Source: Rubrivivax sp. (lineage in GTDB: Bacteria; Pseudomonadota; Gammaproteobacteria; Burkholderiales; Burkholderiaceae_C). Taken from it: DNA of 64,000 nucleotides. The DNA lies in NCBI GenBank assembly GCA_020852865.1, contig JADYZZ010000032.1, positions 1 through 64,000 on the forward strand, given 5' to 3'. Both the position numbers and the translations under genes were made by a program. Below the pieces are notes generated by a model that saw only the letters and a list, made by a program, of their open reading frames with translations, had not been told where the DNA came from and ran no database searches. Numbering within the stretch: the first letter of the stretch is position 1; every line of letters begins with the position of its first letter. This document shows, piece by piece, positions 42,518 to 55,747 of the stretch.

Positions 42518-44355
42518 GCCATGCGCTCCAGGTGCGCGCCGGGGTCGTCGCGGCCGGTGACGCGGCGCGCCGGCTCGAGCTCGGCATCGAGGTCGAAGGC
42601 GGGCACGAAACGCGGCTGCACCAGGCGTCGCTCGTACGCCGGGCGAAAGCGCGCCAGCGTGTCGCGCAGCGGGTTGCTCGCGTTGGCGCCCAGTCCGCAG
42701 TGCGTCGAGCCGTGCAGCAGTTGCTCGAGCGCATGCAGCTCGGCCTCGTCGAACAGGCTGCCGAAGCCGGCGGCGAGCTTGTCCATGCGGCGCACGATGA
42801 GTTCGGTACCGACGCGACACGGCGTGCAGAAGCCGCAGCTCTCGTGCGCGAAGAACCGGGCGTAGCCGCGCGCCACTTCGAACAGGTCGCGCGTGCGGTC
42901 GAAAACGGTGAAGGCGCCGGTGCTGGCCAGGTCGTCGAAGTCGATGCGACGATCGAACTCGTGCGCGGCCAGGCAGACGCCCGAAGGGCCGCCCACCTGC
43001 ACCGCCTGCGCATCCGGCGCGCCGGCGGCCTCGAGGATCTCGCGCACGCTCACGCCGAACGGGTACTCGTAGACGCCGGGCCGCGCGACGTCGCCGCTCA
43101 CCGAATGGATCTTGGTGCCGCTGCTGGCGGCGGTGCCGCTGCGCGCGAACCAGGCGCCGCCGCAGCGCGCGATCTGCGCCGCCGCACACAGGGTCTCGAC
43201 ATTGTTGACGACCGTCGGCTGGCCGAGGTAGCCGTGCGTCACCGGATACGGCGGGCGGATGCGCGGCGTGCCGCGCTTGCCCTCGAGCGACTCGATGAGC
43301 GCGCTCTCCTCGCCGCAGACGTAGGCGCCGCAGCCGACGTGGATGGCGATGTCGAAATCGAAACCCGCGCTGCCGAGGATGCCCTTGCCGAGCAGCCCTG
43401 CGGCGCGGCGCGCCGCCAGCACCGCTTCGAGCGCCTCGAGCAAGAAGCGGTACTCGCCGCGCAGGTAGACGAAGCCCTGGCGCGCGCCCAGCACCCAGGC
43501 CGCCACCGCCATGCCCTCGAACAGCGTGTGCGCCTGGCGCGCCAGCAGCACGCGGTCCTTGAAGGTGCCGGGCTCGCCCTCGTCGGCGTTGCACACGACG
43601 ACGCGCGTGCCGCCTTCGGGCACCGCCGCGCGTCGCGCGAGCCGCCACTTGGTGCCGGTGGGAAAGCCCGCGCCGCCGCGCCCGCGCAGGCCCGAAGCCT
43701 CGATCTCGCCCAGCGTGGCCTCGGCGCCGCGCGCCAGCGCCGCACGCAGCGCCTCGCCCGCGAGCGGCGCCGCGGCGAGCAGCATGTCGGCGCGCTGCAC
43801 GTTGTCGTCGACGCGCTGCCACTCGGCCGGCCATTCGGCCGGCGGCACCTCGGCGAGCACGAGGTCGGCCAGTTCGGCCACGCGCTCGCTGTCCATGCGC
43901 GTCAGCACGCGATGGTGGTTGACGAGCAGCGCCGGACCCTGGTCGCCGAGGCCCGTGCAGGAGGTGGTGCCGATGCTGGCCAGGCCGTCGGCACGCACCA
44001 GGCCGGGCGCCACGCCCAGGCGGCGGTGCAGCTCGCGCGCCAGCACGCGGCTGCCGGCCTGGCGGTCGGTGACGTTGTCGCTCCACAGCAGGTGGCAGCG
44101 CCCCACCGGCTCGAGATGCAGGAAGCGGTAGAAGCCGGCCACGCCCTGCACGACGGCCGGCGTCAGGCCCACGCCGGCGGCAATGCGCCCCAGCACGGCG
44201 CGCGGCAGCCAGCCGGTATGCGACTGCACCTCGCGCAGGATCTGCACCAGCTCATGGCGCAGCGCGCGCCCGGGCACGGCGCGCGCGGCCAGCACCTGCT
44301 CGACGGCAGCGAAGGCGGCACCGGCGTCGAACGGGATTGACGCCGCAGGATTCAT
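42514..44355 (-). CDS. hoxF: NAD-reducing hydrogenase diaphorase large subunit HoxF
   Basis: 613 residues. NAD(H)- and FMN-binding subunit. Residues 1 to about 160 are NuoE-like; only one of the usual Cys ligands is obvious (TTSCTGLGDQGPA), so that cluster is probably absent, as I recall for some other HoxF proteins. From about 215 the NuoF-like part has SGLRGRGGAGFPTGTKW (FMN site), NADEGEPGTFKDR (NADH site), YVCGEESALIESLEGKRG and ESCGFCTPCRVG plus a Cys near THCGLGA ([4Fe-4S]). It starts 46 bases after the 5-oxoprolinase stop, so transcription from that gene may continue into hox. No hyp, hoxI or nickel-uptake genes are in the window. Confidence 0.95.
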   Translation of the reverse strand: MNPAASIPFDAGAAFAAVEQVLAARAVPGRALRHELVQILREVQSHTGWLPRAVLGRIAAGVGLTPAVVQGVAGFYRFLHLEPVGRCHLLWSDNVTDRQAGSRVLARELHRRLGVAPGLVRADGLASIGTTSCTGLGDQGPALLVNHHRVLTRMDSERVAELADLVLAEVPPAEWPAEWQRVDDNVQRADMLLAAAPLAGEALRAALARGAEATLGEIEASGLRGRGGAGFPTGTKWRLARRAAVPEGGTRVVVCNADEGEPGTFKDRVLLARQAHTLFEGMAVAAWVLGARQGFVYLRGEYRFLLEALEAVLAARRAAGLLGKGILGSAGFDFDIAIHVGCGAYVCGEESALIESLEGKRGTPRIRPPYPVTHGYLGQPTVVNNVETLCAAAQIARCGGAWFARSGTAASSGTKIHSVSGDVARPGVYEYPFGVSVREILEAAGAPDAQAVQVGGPSGVCLAAHEFDRRIDFDDLASTGAFTVFDRTRDLFEVARGYARFFAHESCGFCTPCRVGTELIVRRMDKLAAGFGSLFDEAELHALEQLLHGSTHCGLGANASNPLRDTLARFRPAYERRLVQPRFVPAFDLDAELEPARRVTGRDDPGAHLERMA

Positions 44356-44401
44356 CTGGCGAGCATTTCACCGCAGGGCCGCGGCCGGCGATTGAGGCGC
44401 G

Positions 44402-48220
<3,819 letters not shown>

Positions 48221-48354
48221 CGGATCGGACTCCCGGGGCACGGCGCCGGCACCCTGGGGCGCAGGACGCGCAGGCGCGGGCCCGGGATTCTCCATCACGC
48301 CGCGCATCGGCCGTGCGCCGCCGGTGCCGGCCGGGACGCGCGCGCTCGACCTCT

Positions 48355-49026
48355 TCACGGGCTCGCGGCGGCGAGCGCGGCCATGCGCGCCTCGAGCAGC
48401 GTCGTCACGTCGCGCACCGCGCGGCCGGTGGCCGCGCGCAGCGCCTGGGCGTAGGGCGGCAGGTTGGTGCACTCGAGGACGAAGGTGTCGAGCGCGGGCA
48501 CGCGTGCGAGCAGGCGCCGGCCGGCCGCCACCACCTGCGCCGCCGCGTCGGCCGCGTCGAGCGTCGGCAGATCCTCGAGCAGCGTGCGGTGCAGCCGCGA
48601 GCCGGGCGCGATGCCCTCCACCGGCGGCGGCACGCGCACGCCCACGGCCTCGAACTCGGGCGCGCCGAGCGCGGCGGCGTCGATGGTGATGACGCCGCAG
48701 CGTCGCGCAGCCGCGGCCGGCCCGGCCAGCTCGAGCAGCGCCGAGCTCCACACCGGCACCGGCAGCGCGTCCTGCAGCTCGCGCTGCCAGCGCGCGAGGA
48801 AGCCGCAGCTCGTGGCGATGGCGTCGGCGCCTTCGGCGACGAGCGCGTGCGCCGCCGCGACGAAGGGCGCCAGCAGCGCCGGGTCGCGCGTACGCACGAC
48901 GCGCGCCGGCGTCGCGCCCGCGACCGTGCGGCGCAGCACCGGGAAGGCGAAGGTGCCGGGATGCCCGATGTCCCCCGGCGGACGCGCGAAGCGCGTTTCG
49001 AGCATCAGCAGTCCGAGCGTCGGCAT
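48355..49026 (-). CDS. Aspartate/glutamate racemase superfamily protein
   Basis: 223 residues. Two catalytic Cys are placed as in the superfamily: [10 protein letters not shown] near residue 85 and [11 protein letters not shown] near 186. The N-terminus [30 protein letters not shown] defines a subgroup unlike glutamate racemase MurI or allantoin racemase HpxA. It lies upstream of the 5-oxoprolinase in the same direction, 134 bases apart, so it may racemise a hydantoin, 5-oxoproline or amino acid used by that enzyme. The substrate cannot be told from sequence. It is divergent from the TRAP transporter genes. Confidence 0.75.
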   Translation of the reverse strand: MPTLGLLMLETRFARPPGDIGHPGTFAFPVLRRTVAGATPARVVRTRDPALLAPFVAAAHALVAEGADAIATSCGFLARWQRELQDALPVPVWSSALLELAGPAAAARRCGVITIDAAALGAPEFEAVGVRVPPPVEGIAPGSRLHRTLLEDLPTLDAADAAAQVVAAGRRLLARVPALDTFVLECTNLPPYAQALRAATGRAVRDVTTLLEARMAALAAASP

Positions 49027-49112
49027 GCGCGGGCGGGTCGGGCAAGTCCGGGGCGCAGCGCCCCGGTCCAGGCCCTATGCTAGCCCTCCCCTCCGCACCC
49101 ACCGGTCCCGCC

Positions 49113-50084
49113 ATGAAGCCCATCCATCGCCTCCTGGCCGGCGCGCTCGTCGCCGGCGCCGCCCTCGCCGCCCAGGCGCAGACCCGGTGGGATCTGCCGG
49201 CGGCCTACCCGGCCACCAACTTCCACACCGTCAACCTGCAGCAGTTCGCCGACGAGGTCGACAAGGCCAGCGGCGGCAAGCTGAAGATCACGGTCCACGC
49301 CAACGCCTCGCTGTTCAAGGCGCCCGAGATCAAGCGCGCCGTGCAGGGCGGGCAGGCGCAGGCCGGCGAGATCCTGCTCGTGAACTTCCAGAACGAGTGG
49401 CAGATCTACGGCGCCGACGGCATCCCCTTCCTGGCCGACAGCTGGGACGCGGCGATGAAGCTGTGGCGCGCGCAGAAGCCGCTGCTCGAGAAGAAGCTCG
49501 CCGAGCAGGGCATGCTGGTGCTGTACGCGGTAGCCTGGCCGCCGCAGGGCATCTACAGCAAGAAGCCGCTGGCCGGCGCCGCCGACCTCAAGGGCATGAA
49601 GTGGCGCGCCTACAGCCCGGCCACCAGCCGCATCGCCGAGCTCGTGGGCGCCCAGCCCGTCACGGTGCAGGCGGCCGAGGTGAGCCAGGCCTTCGCCACC
49701 GGCGTCACCGAGAGCATGATGAGCAGCGGCTCGACCGGCTGGGACGCCAAGCTGCACGAGCACGTGAAGTACTGGTACGACACCCAGGCCTGGCTGCCGA
49801 AGAACGCGCTGCTCGTGAACAAGGCCGCCTTCGACGCGCTCGACGCCGGCACGCGCCAGGTCGTGCTCAAGGCCGCGGCCGCGGCCGAGACGCGCGGCTG
49901 GGCCGCGGCGCAGCGGGCCAACGGCGAGACGCTGGACAAGCTGCGCGCGGGCGGCATGCAGATCCTGCCGCCCAGCGCACAGCTCAAGGCCGACATGAAG
50001 AAGGTCGGCGACATCATGCTCAGGGAATGGCTCGACAAGGCCGGCCCCGAGGGCAAGGCCCTGATCGACGCGTACGCGAAGTGA
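49113..50084 (+). CDS. TRAP transporter substrate-binding protein (DctP family)
   Basis: 323 residues. Periplasmic binding protein for a carboxylate or related acid. A Sec leader [23 protein letters not shown] is cut near AQA, then [39 protein letters not shown], a typical DctP start. The substrate-gripping Arg region is [24 protein letters not shown]. It heads a three-gene transporter operon and is divergent from the racemase, 86 bases apart; its ligand may be the acid handled by the racemase or 5-oxoprolinase. Start chosen at 49113 because the shorter form gives a proper leader. Confidence 0.92.
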   Translation: MKPIHRLLAGALVAGAALAAQAQTRWDLPAAYPATNFHTVNLQQFADEVDKASGGKLKITVHANASLFKAPEIKRAVQGGQAQAGEILLVNFQNEWQIYGADGIPFLADSWDAAMKLWRAQKPLLEKKLAEQGMLVLYAVAWPPQGIYSKKPLAGAADLKGMKWRAYSPATSRIAELVGAQPVTVQAAEVSQAFATGVTESMMSSGSTGWDAKLHEHVKYWYDTQAWLPKNALLVNKAAFDALDAGTRQVVLKAAAAAETRGWAAAQRANGETLDKLRAGGMQILPPSAQLKADMKKVGDIMLREWLDKAGPEGKALIDAYAK

Positions 50085-50184
50085 GCCGCCGGCCGCGCGC
50101 GCCCGCGCCACGCCAAGCCGGTGCGCGCAGGCGGTTTGCGCCCGCTGCGGCGCGGCCGCCGTCGCACCCGGCGCGCCGCCGCTG

Positions 50185-50694
50185 ATGCGCCGGCTGCTCG
50201 AGGCCCTGTACGACGGCGCGGCCGCGCTCGCCGCGCTGTGCATGGTGGGCCTGCTCGCGATGGTGCTGCTGGCGATCCTCGGCCGCGAGCTGCACTTCCA
50301 CCTGCCCGGCACCGACGCCTACGCCGGCTACCTGATGGCCGCCGCCGGCTTCCTCGCGCTGGCGCATACGCTCAAGCGCGGCGAGCATATCCGCGTCACG
50401 CTGCTCGTGCAGGCGCTGGCCGGCCGCGCACGCAAGGCGATCGAGCTGTGGGCGCTCGCTGCCGCCAGCGCGCTGGCGGCGCTGTTCGCTTGGTTCAGCG
50501 CGCGGCTGGTCTGGCAGTCGTACCGGTTCAACGACGTCTCGACCTCGAACGACGCCACGCCGCTGTGGATCCCGCAGCTCGCGATGGCTGCGGGCACGCT
50601 CGTGCTGCTGGTGGCCTTCGTCGACGAGCTGGTGCTCGAGCTGCGCGGTCGGCGCGGCACGCGCGTCGGCGACGAAGCGCTGCACAACGAGTGA
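50185..50694 (+). CDS. TRAP transporter small permease (DctQ family)
   Basis: 169 residues with four hydrophobic helices (ALCMVGLLAMVLLAILGREL, AGYLMAAAGFLALAHTL, ALAAASALAALFAWF, MAAGTLVLLVAFVDELVLEL) and the DctQ-typical KRGEHIRVTLLVQAL loop after helix two. It partners the large permease starting 36 bases downstream. A 100-base gap, including a GC-rich stretch, separates it from the binding protein gene. Confidence 0.9.
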   Translation: MRRLLEALYDGAAALAALCMVGLLAMVLLAILGRELHFHLPGTDAYAGYLMAAAGFLALAHTLKRGEHIRVTLLVQALAGRARKAIELWALAAASALAALFAWFSARLVWQSYRFNDVSTSNDATPLWIPQLAMAAGTLVLLVAFVDELVLELRGRRGTRVGDEALHNE

Positions 50695-50729
50695 GCCTGT
50701 GACGCCATGAACGGCAGCCGCCGGCCCCG

Positions 50730-52031
50730 ATGAGCGACCTCGGCATCGCGCTGCTGCTCGTCGCGGCGCTGTTCGCGATCCTCGCCAGCGGCGTGTGGAT
50801 CGGCCTGGCGCTGGCCGGCGTGGCCTGGATCGGCATGGAGCTGTTCAGCGCACGGCCGGCCGGCGACGCGATGACGGTCACGATCTGGGGCAGCGCGTCG
50901 AGCTGGACGCTCACCGCGCTGCCGCTGTTCGTGTGGATGGGCGAGATCCTGTTTCGCACGCGCCTGAGCCAGGACATGTTCCGCGGCCTGGCGCCGTGGG
51001 CGCAGGCGCTGCCCGGGCGCCTGCTGCACGTCAACGTCGTCGGCTGCGCGATCTTCGCCGCCGTCTCGGGCTCGAGCGCCGCCACCTGCGCCACCATCGG
51101 CAAGATGAGCCTGCCCGAGCTGGCGCGGCGCGGCTACCCGGACGCGATCGCCATCGGCTCGCTGGCCGGGGCCGGCACGCTCGGCCTGCTGATCCCGCCT
51201 TCGATCATCATGATCGTCTACGGCGTCGCCGCCGAGGTCTCGATCGCGCAGCTGTTCATCGCCGGCGTGCTGCCGGGCGTCGTGCTGGCGCTGCTGTTCT
51301 CGGGCTACCTCGTGGTCTGGGCCTGGCGCCACCCCGGGCAGGTGCCGCCGGCCGACCGGCGGCTGCCCCTGGCCGCCAAGCTGCGCGAGGCGCGCTGCCT
51401 GATCCCGGTGGTGCTGCTCATCGTCGCCGTGCTCGGCAGCATCTACAGCGGCATCGCCACCGCCACCGAGGCGGCCGCGGTGGGCGTGCTGGGCTCGCTC
51501 GTGATCGCGGCCGCGCAGGGTACGCTCGACTGGCGCACGTTCCAGGCGAGCCTGCTCGGCGGCACGCGCCTGTATTGCATGATCGCGCTCATCCTCTGCG
51601 GCGCCGCCTTCCTCACGCTGGCGATGGGCTACATCGGGCTGCCGCGCCACCTCGCCGAGTGGATCGCGTCGCTCGGCCTCACGCGCTTGCAGCTGCTGCT
51701 CGCGCTGATGCTGTTCTACATCGTGCTCGGCTGCTTCCTCGACGGCATCTCGATGGTGGTGCTGACCATCGGCGTGCTGCTGCCGACGATCCAGAAGGCC
51801 GGCATCGACACCTTGTGGTTCGGCATCTTCGTCGTGCTCGTCGTCGAGATGGCGCAGATCACGCCGCCGGTGGGCTTCAACCTGTTCGTGCTGCAGGGCA
51901 TGACCCGGCGCGAGATCGGCTGGATCGCGAAGGTGACGCTGCCCTTCTTCTTCCTGATGATCGCCGCGGTCGGGCTCATCTACGCCTTTCCGCAGCTCGT
52001 GACCTTTCTGCCGCAGCAGATGCGCGCTTGA
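50730..52031 (+). CDS. TRAP transporter large permease (DctM family)
   Basis: 433 residues with about a dozen hydrophobic segments. DctM hallmarks are visible: GSSAATCATIGKMSLPELARRGYPDAIAIGSLAGAGTLGLLIPPSI in the first half and EMAQITPPVGFNLFVLQGM in the second, the two inverted halves of the ion-coupled transport path. Sodium-driven uptake of the ligand bound by the DctP-like protein is the known family role. Confidence 0.93.
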   Translation: MSDLGIALLLVAALFAILASGVWIGLALAGVAWIGMELFSARPAGDAMTVTIWGSASSWTLTALPLFVWMGEILFRTRLSQDMFRGLAPWAQALPGRLLHVNVVGCAIFAAVSGSSAATCATIGKMSLPELARRGYPDAIAIGSLAGAGTLGLLIPPSIIMIVYGVAAEVSIAQLFIAGVLPGVVLALLFSGYLVVWAWRHPGQVPPADRRLPLAAKLREARCLIPVVLLIVAVLGSIYSGIATATEAAAVGVLGSLVIAAAQGTLDWRTFQASLLGGTRLYCMIALILCGAAFLTLAMGYIGLPRHLAEWIASLGLTRLQLLLALMLFYIVLGCFLDGISMVVLTIGVLLPTIQKAGIDTLWFGIFVVLVVEMAQITPPVGFNLFVLQGMTRREIGWIAKVTLPFFFLMIAAVGLIYAFPQLVTFLPQQMRA

Positions 52032-52153
52032 GCGACCGCGGGCCGGACACGGTGCGGCGTGCGCAGCGCGCGCCGCACCGGATCGCCTGCGGCCGACCGG
52101 GCGCGCCGACCGGAATGGAACCGATTGCCGACGGACCGCGAACTCGTGACGGT

Positions 52154-54652
52154 ATGACGCTGCGCCGCATTCTCTTCCTGCTGATCGCGTGGTGCGTGCT
52201 GCCGCTGTTCGTGCTGGCCACCGCGCTCGCCGGCTGGCATGTGGTGAGCGCACGCAGCGAACACGAGGAGCGCTCGGCGCGCCTGGCGGCCAACGCCGCG
52301 GCGGTGGTCGACCGCTACGTGCAGGCGCGCGTCGAGGCGCTGGCCCTGCTGGCGCGCTCGCCGCTCGCCGACGATCCCGCGCAGCCCGAAGGCCTGTATC
52401 GCCAGGCGCAGGCCTTCGTCCAGACCTTCGACGGCAACGTGGCGCTGGTGAGCGCCGAGCGCCGCATGATCTTCAACACCAACCTGCCGCTGGGCTCGGC
52501 CGCGCTCGCGGTGCCGCGACCCGAGGGACGCTCGGCCTTGCAGGGCGCGCTCGACAGCGCCGCCCCGGCCGTCGGCGACCTGTTCCGCGGCGCGCAGCAA
52601 GGTGAGCCGCTGGTGGCCATGGCCGCGCCGGTGCTGCGCGCCGGGCGGCCCGCGTTCGTGCTGCTGAGCCTGGCCGGGCCGCGTCAGTTCGAGCGCAGTC
52701 TCGCTCAGGTCACGCTGCCTTCCAATGCCGCGCTCGCGCTGCGCGACAGCCGCGGCCAGCTCATCGCCCGGGTCGGTGCCCCGGCGCCCGAGGCGGCGGT
52801 GACCTACCGCGCAACGCTCGGGCACGCCCCCTGGCAGATCGATCTCGTGCTGCCGCGCGCCGAGATCGTGACGCCGCTGGCCCAGATGGCCGGCGCGCTG
52901 GCCGCCGCGCTGCTCGTCGCGACGCTGGCCGGCATTTCGGGCGGCCTGTGGGCCGCGCGCCGCCTGGCCGGTGCCGTGGGCTCGCTGGCCGCGGGCGACG
53001 ACCGGGCGCGGCCGCCGGTGGACATCACCGAAGTCGAGGCGGCGCGCGCGACGCTGCGCCGCAGCGCGGAGGCCCGCGCCGAGGCCGAGCAGCGGCGCCG
53101 CGCGAGCGACGCGCAGTACCGGCAACGGCTCGAGCAGGCCTCGCTCGCGCTGCAGGCCAGCGAGGCGACGCTGCGCGGCGTGTTCGACGCCGCGTCCGAA
53201 GCCATCGTGAGCGCCAACGCCGCGCAGTTCATCGTGATGGCCAACCCGGCCGCGGCCCGCATGTTCCGCTGCCCGGCAGCGCAGCTCGTCGGCCGGCCGC
53301 TGGCCAGCCTGCTGCCCGAGCGCCACCGCGGGACGCACGAGCCGCTCGTGCGCCGCTACGGGCAAGGCGGCGACGGCGCGCGCCGCATGCGCCCCGAGGC
53401 CGACGTCATGGCGCTGCGCGCCGACGGCGAAGAGTTCCCGGTCGAGGTCGGCATCTCGCATGTCCACATCGACGGTCGCGAGCTGTTCACCGCGATCGTG
53501 CGCGACGTCACCGAGCGCCGCCGCGCCCAGGCCGAGCTGCTCGCCAGCAAGACCAAGCTCGAGACGGCGCTGGCGAGCATGAACGACGCGGTGATGATCA
53601 CCGACGCCGCCGGCCGCATCGTCGAGTTCAACCAGGCCTGCGTCGGCTTTCATCGATTCACCAGCCGCGCGCAATGCCGCGCGACGCTCGACGCGATGGC
53701 GCAGGAGATCGAGCTCTGCCACGCCGACGGCAGCCCGGCCGCGCCCGCCGACTGGCCGGTGGCGCGCGCGCTGCGCGGCGAGGCCGTCTCGATGGCCGAA
53801 TACCGGCTGCGGCGCAAGGCCGGCGGCGAGCCGTGGATCGCGAGCTACGGCTTCGCCCCGATCCGCAGCGCCGACGGCGGCATCGACGGCGCCGTCGTCA
53901 CCGCGCACGACATCACCGAGCTCAAGCGCTCGCAGGCCGCGCTGCAGAGCTCGCACGAGGCGCTGCAGCGTCTGCTGGCGGCGCAGGACCGGGTGCAGGA
54001 GGACGAGCGCCAGCGCATCGCGCGCGAGCTGCACGACGACTTGCAGCAGACGCTGGCGGCGATCACGATGGAGGTGGCCGCAGCGCGCCGCGACGCCGCC
54101 GCACGCAGCGACGCCGAGGCCACGCTGGCGCGCATCCACGCGCTGGCCACGGCCGGCATCGTCTCGACGCGCCGCATCGTCAACGACCTGCGGCCGCGCA
54201 TCCTCGAAGACCTCGGCCTGGCGCCGGCGCTCGAGGCGCTGGCGGCCACCTTCGCGCAGCGCAGCGGCATCGCCTGCGAATTCCACACCGACCTCGCCGA
54301 AGCCGACATGGCCGAGCAGCCGCCGGCGCTGGCCACCTGCCTGTACCGCGTCGCCCAGGAGGCGCTGAACAACGTCGGCAAGCATGCCGGCGCGCGCCGG
54401 GTGCGCATCGCGCTGGTGCACCTCGCAGCGCTGCCAGGCAGCGGCGCGGCGCGGCGCGGCCGGCTGCGTCTGGTGGTGGCCGACGACGGCCGCGGACACG
54501 CGCCGGGCGACCTGCGCAAGCCCGGCAGCTACGGGCTGCTCGGCATGGGCGAGCGCGTGCGCGCGCTCGGCGGCACGCTGCGCGTGGCGGCGCCCGACGC
54601 GGGCGGCACGACGGTCGAAGTCGAGGTCGAACTGCCGCCGGCGGCGGCATAG
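52154..54652 (+). CDS. PAS domain sensor histidine kinase (HisKA_3/NarX-UhpB type)
   Basis: 832 residues. Helix at residues 6-28, periplasmic sensor region to about 240, second helix ALAAALLVATLAGISGGLW, coiled coil, two PAS domains (about 345-465 and 470-600) and a HisKA_3 kinase: phosphoacceptor His in DERQRIARELHDDLQQTLAAITMEVA (near residue 625), N-box EALNNVGKHAGARR and G-boxes VVADDGRGH and YGLLGMGERVRALGG. HisKA_3 kinases normally pair with a LuxR-type response regulator, but none is adjacent: the next gene is a convergent EamA transporter. It follows the TRAP genes by 122 bases and may sense their substrate. Start ATG 52154 chosen; ATG 52114 is possible. Confidence 0.9.
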   Translation: MTLRRILFLLIAWCVLPLFVLATALAGWHVVSARSEHEERSARLAANAAAVVDRYVQARVEALALLARSPLADDPAQPEGLYRQAQAFVQTFDGNVALVSAERRMIFNTNLPLGSAALAVPRPEGRSALQGALDSAAPAVGDLFRGAQQGEPLVAMAAPVLRAGRPAFVLLSLAGPRQFERSLAQVTLPSNAALALRDSRGQLIARVGAPAPEAAVTYRATLGHAPWQIDLVLPRAEIVTPLAQMAGALAAALLVATLAGISGGLWAARRLAGAVGSLAAGDDRARPPVDITEVEAARATLRRSAEARAEAEQRRRASDAQYRQRLEQASLALQASEATLRGVFDAASEAIVSANAAQFIVMANPAAARMFRCPAAQLVGRPLASLLPERHRGTHEPLVRRYGQGGDGARRMRPEADVMALRADGEEFPVEVGISHVHIDGRELFTAIVRDVTERRRAQAELLASKTKLETALASMNDAVMITDAAGRIVEFNQACVGFHRFTSRAQCRATLDAMAQEIELCHADGSPAAPADWPVARALRGEAVSMAEYRLRRKAGGEPWIASYGFAPIRSADGGIDGAVVTAHDITELKRSQAALQSSHEALQRLLAAQDRVQEDERQRIARELHDDLQQTLAAITMEVAAARRDAAARSDAEATLARIHALATAGIVSTRRIVNDLRPRILEDLGLAPALEALAATFAQRSGIACEFHTDLAEADMAEQPPALATCLYRVAQEALNNVGKHAGARRVRIALVHLAALPGSGAARRGRLRLVVADDGRGHAPGDLRKPGSYGLLGMGERVRALGGTLRVAAPDAGGTTVEVEVELPPAAA

Positions 54653-54680
54653 GCCGCCTGAGCGCCTGAGCGCCCAACCA

Positions 54681-54698
54681 CTCGGCTGCGCGGCCGAG
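54681..54698. terminator. Hairpin between convergent kinase and EamA genes
   Basis: CTCGGC (54681-54686) and GCCGAG (54693-54698) form a perfect six-base stem with a six-base loop, flanked by GCCCA and TGGGC that could extend the structure. It lies between the ends of two convergent genes. No U-run is present, so the terminator assignment is tentative. Confidence 0.3.
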
Positions 54699-54729
54699 GC
54701 GGCGCTGGGCGAAACCTGCTCTCCGCCGC

Positions 54730-55632
54730 TCAGCGCCGCCGCCGCAGGCCGAGCGTCATCACCGCGGCGACGACGACGAGGCCGCCCAGGACCTGCACCG
54801 CGGCGATCCTCTGATCCAGCAGCACCCAGGCGAGAACGAGCGCGAACACCGGCTCGACGTTCAGGATCGGCGAGCTGCCCACCACGCCCAGCCGCGGCAG
54901 CACCGTGAACATGATGGTGAAGGCGGTGCCGTAGAGCGCCGTCAGCAGCGCCAGGCCCCACCAGCCGGCGGCGGCGCGCGGCAGCTGCGGCCCGCCCTGC
55001 AGCGCGACGAGCAGCAGCGCGAGCAGCCCGACGATGGCCATCGTCACGGCGGTGCGCAGCCTTCCGTCGAGCCGGCCGGCCTCGTGCTGCGTCAGCACGA
55101 GCGCCAGGCCGAAGACGGCCGCCGCACCGAGCGCGAAGGCCACGCCGGCGCCGATGCGGCCCCACTGCGCACCCGCCCCCAGGCCGGAGGCGGCGCCGAA
55201 CACGTCGAGCGCGAGCGCCAGGCCCGCCACCAGCACCGGCATCGCGAGCAGCACGCGTCGCTCGGCACGATGCCGGTACAGCAGGCGCGCCCACAGCGCC
55301 GTCCACAGCGGATAGGTGTTGAAGGCCAGCAGAGCCAGCGCCACCGGCAGCCGCGCCACCGACGAATACAGGCACCAGCTCTGCACCGCCACCAGCGCGC
55401 CGATGAGCGGCAGCGCGCGCCGCTCGCGCGGCTCGAGCCGGCAGGGCACGCGCCGCAGTGCCAGCACGAGGCCGACCGCGAGCGCCGTCACGCCGCTGCG
55501 CAACGCCACCGCGGTGGCGACGTCGGTGCCGTGGTCGAAGGCCAGGCGCGCCGCCACATGGTTGACACCCATCATCAGCGCGATCAACAACAGCGTCGCG
55601 AACGCGGTGCGTGACAGGGCGGCGGCGGACAT
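54730..55632 (-). CDS. EamA/DMT family transporter
   Basis: 300 residues with ten predicted membrane helices in two EamA repeats, beginning LSRTAFATLLLIALMMGVNHVAARLAFDHG and with AFNTYPLWTALWARLLYRHRAERR at the end of the first repeat and GSSPILNVEPVFALVLAWVLLDQRIAAVQVLGGLVVV in the second. The family exports amino acids, nucleobases or other metabolites; the substrate is unknown. The C-terminus GLRRRR is positive, as expected for a cytoplasmic end. Start at 55632; divergent from the DUF364 gene, with 115 bases between. Confidence 0.88.
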   Translation of the reverse strand: MSAAALSRTAFATLLLIALMMGVNHVAARLAFDHGTDVATAVALRSGVTALAVGLVLALRRVPCRLEPRERRALPLIGALVAVQSWCLYSSVARLPVALALLAFNTYPLWTALWARLLYRHRAERRVLLAMPVLVAGLALALDVFGAASGLGAGAQWGRIGAGVAFALGAAAVFGLALVLTQHEAGRLDGRLRTAVTMAIVGLLALLLVALQGGPQLPRAAAGWWGLALLTALYGTAFTIMFTVLPRLGVVGSSPILNVEPVFALVLAWVLLDQRIAAVQVLGGLVVVAAVMTLGLRRRR

Positions 55633-55747
55633 CGAAGCATTGTCGCGGCGCCGCGGCGCCCGAAAGACCGCGGCGCGCAGACGGCGGGGCCGCTCAGCAC
55701 AATGCGGCGGCACCAGGCCCCGACCCGATCCCAGGCATGCCGTCCCG

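Noticed and set aside
48355-49026. Allantoin racemase (HpxA) to serve the purine pathway
   Set aside because: The N-terminus lacks the HpxA/hydantoin racemase pattern, and the gene is linked to the 5-oxoprolinase and TRAP genes rather than to puuE.
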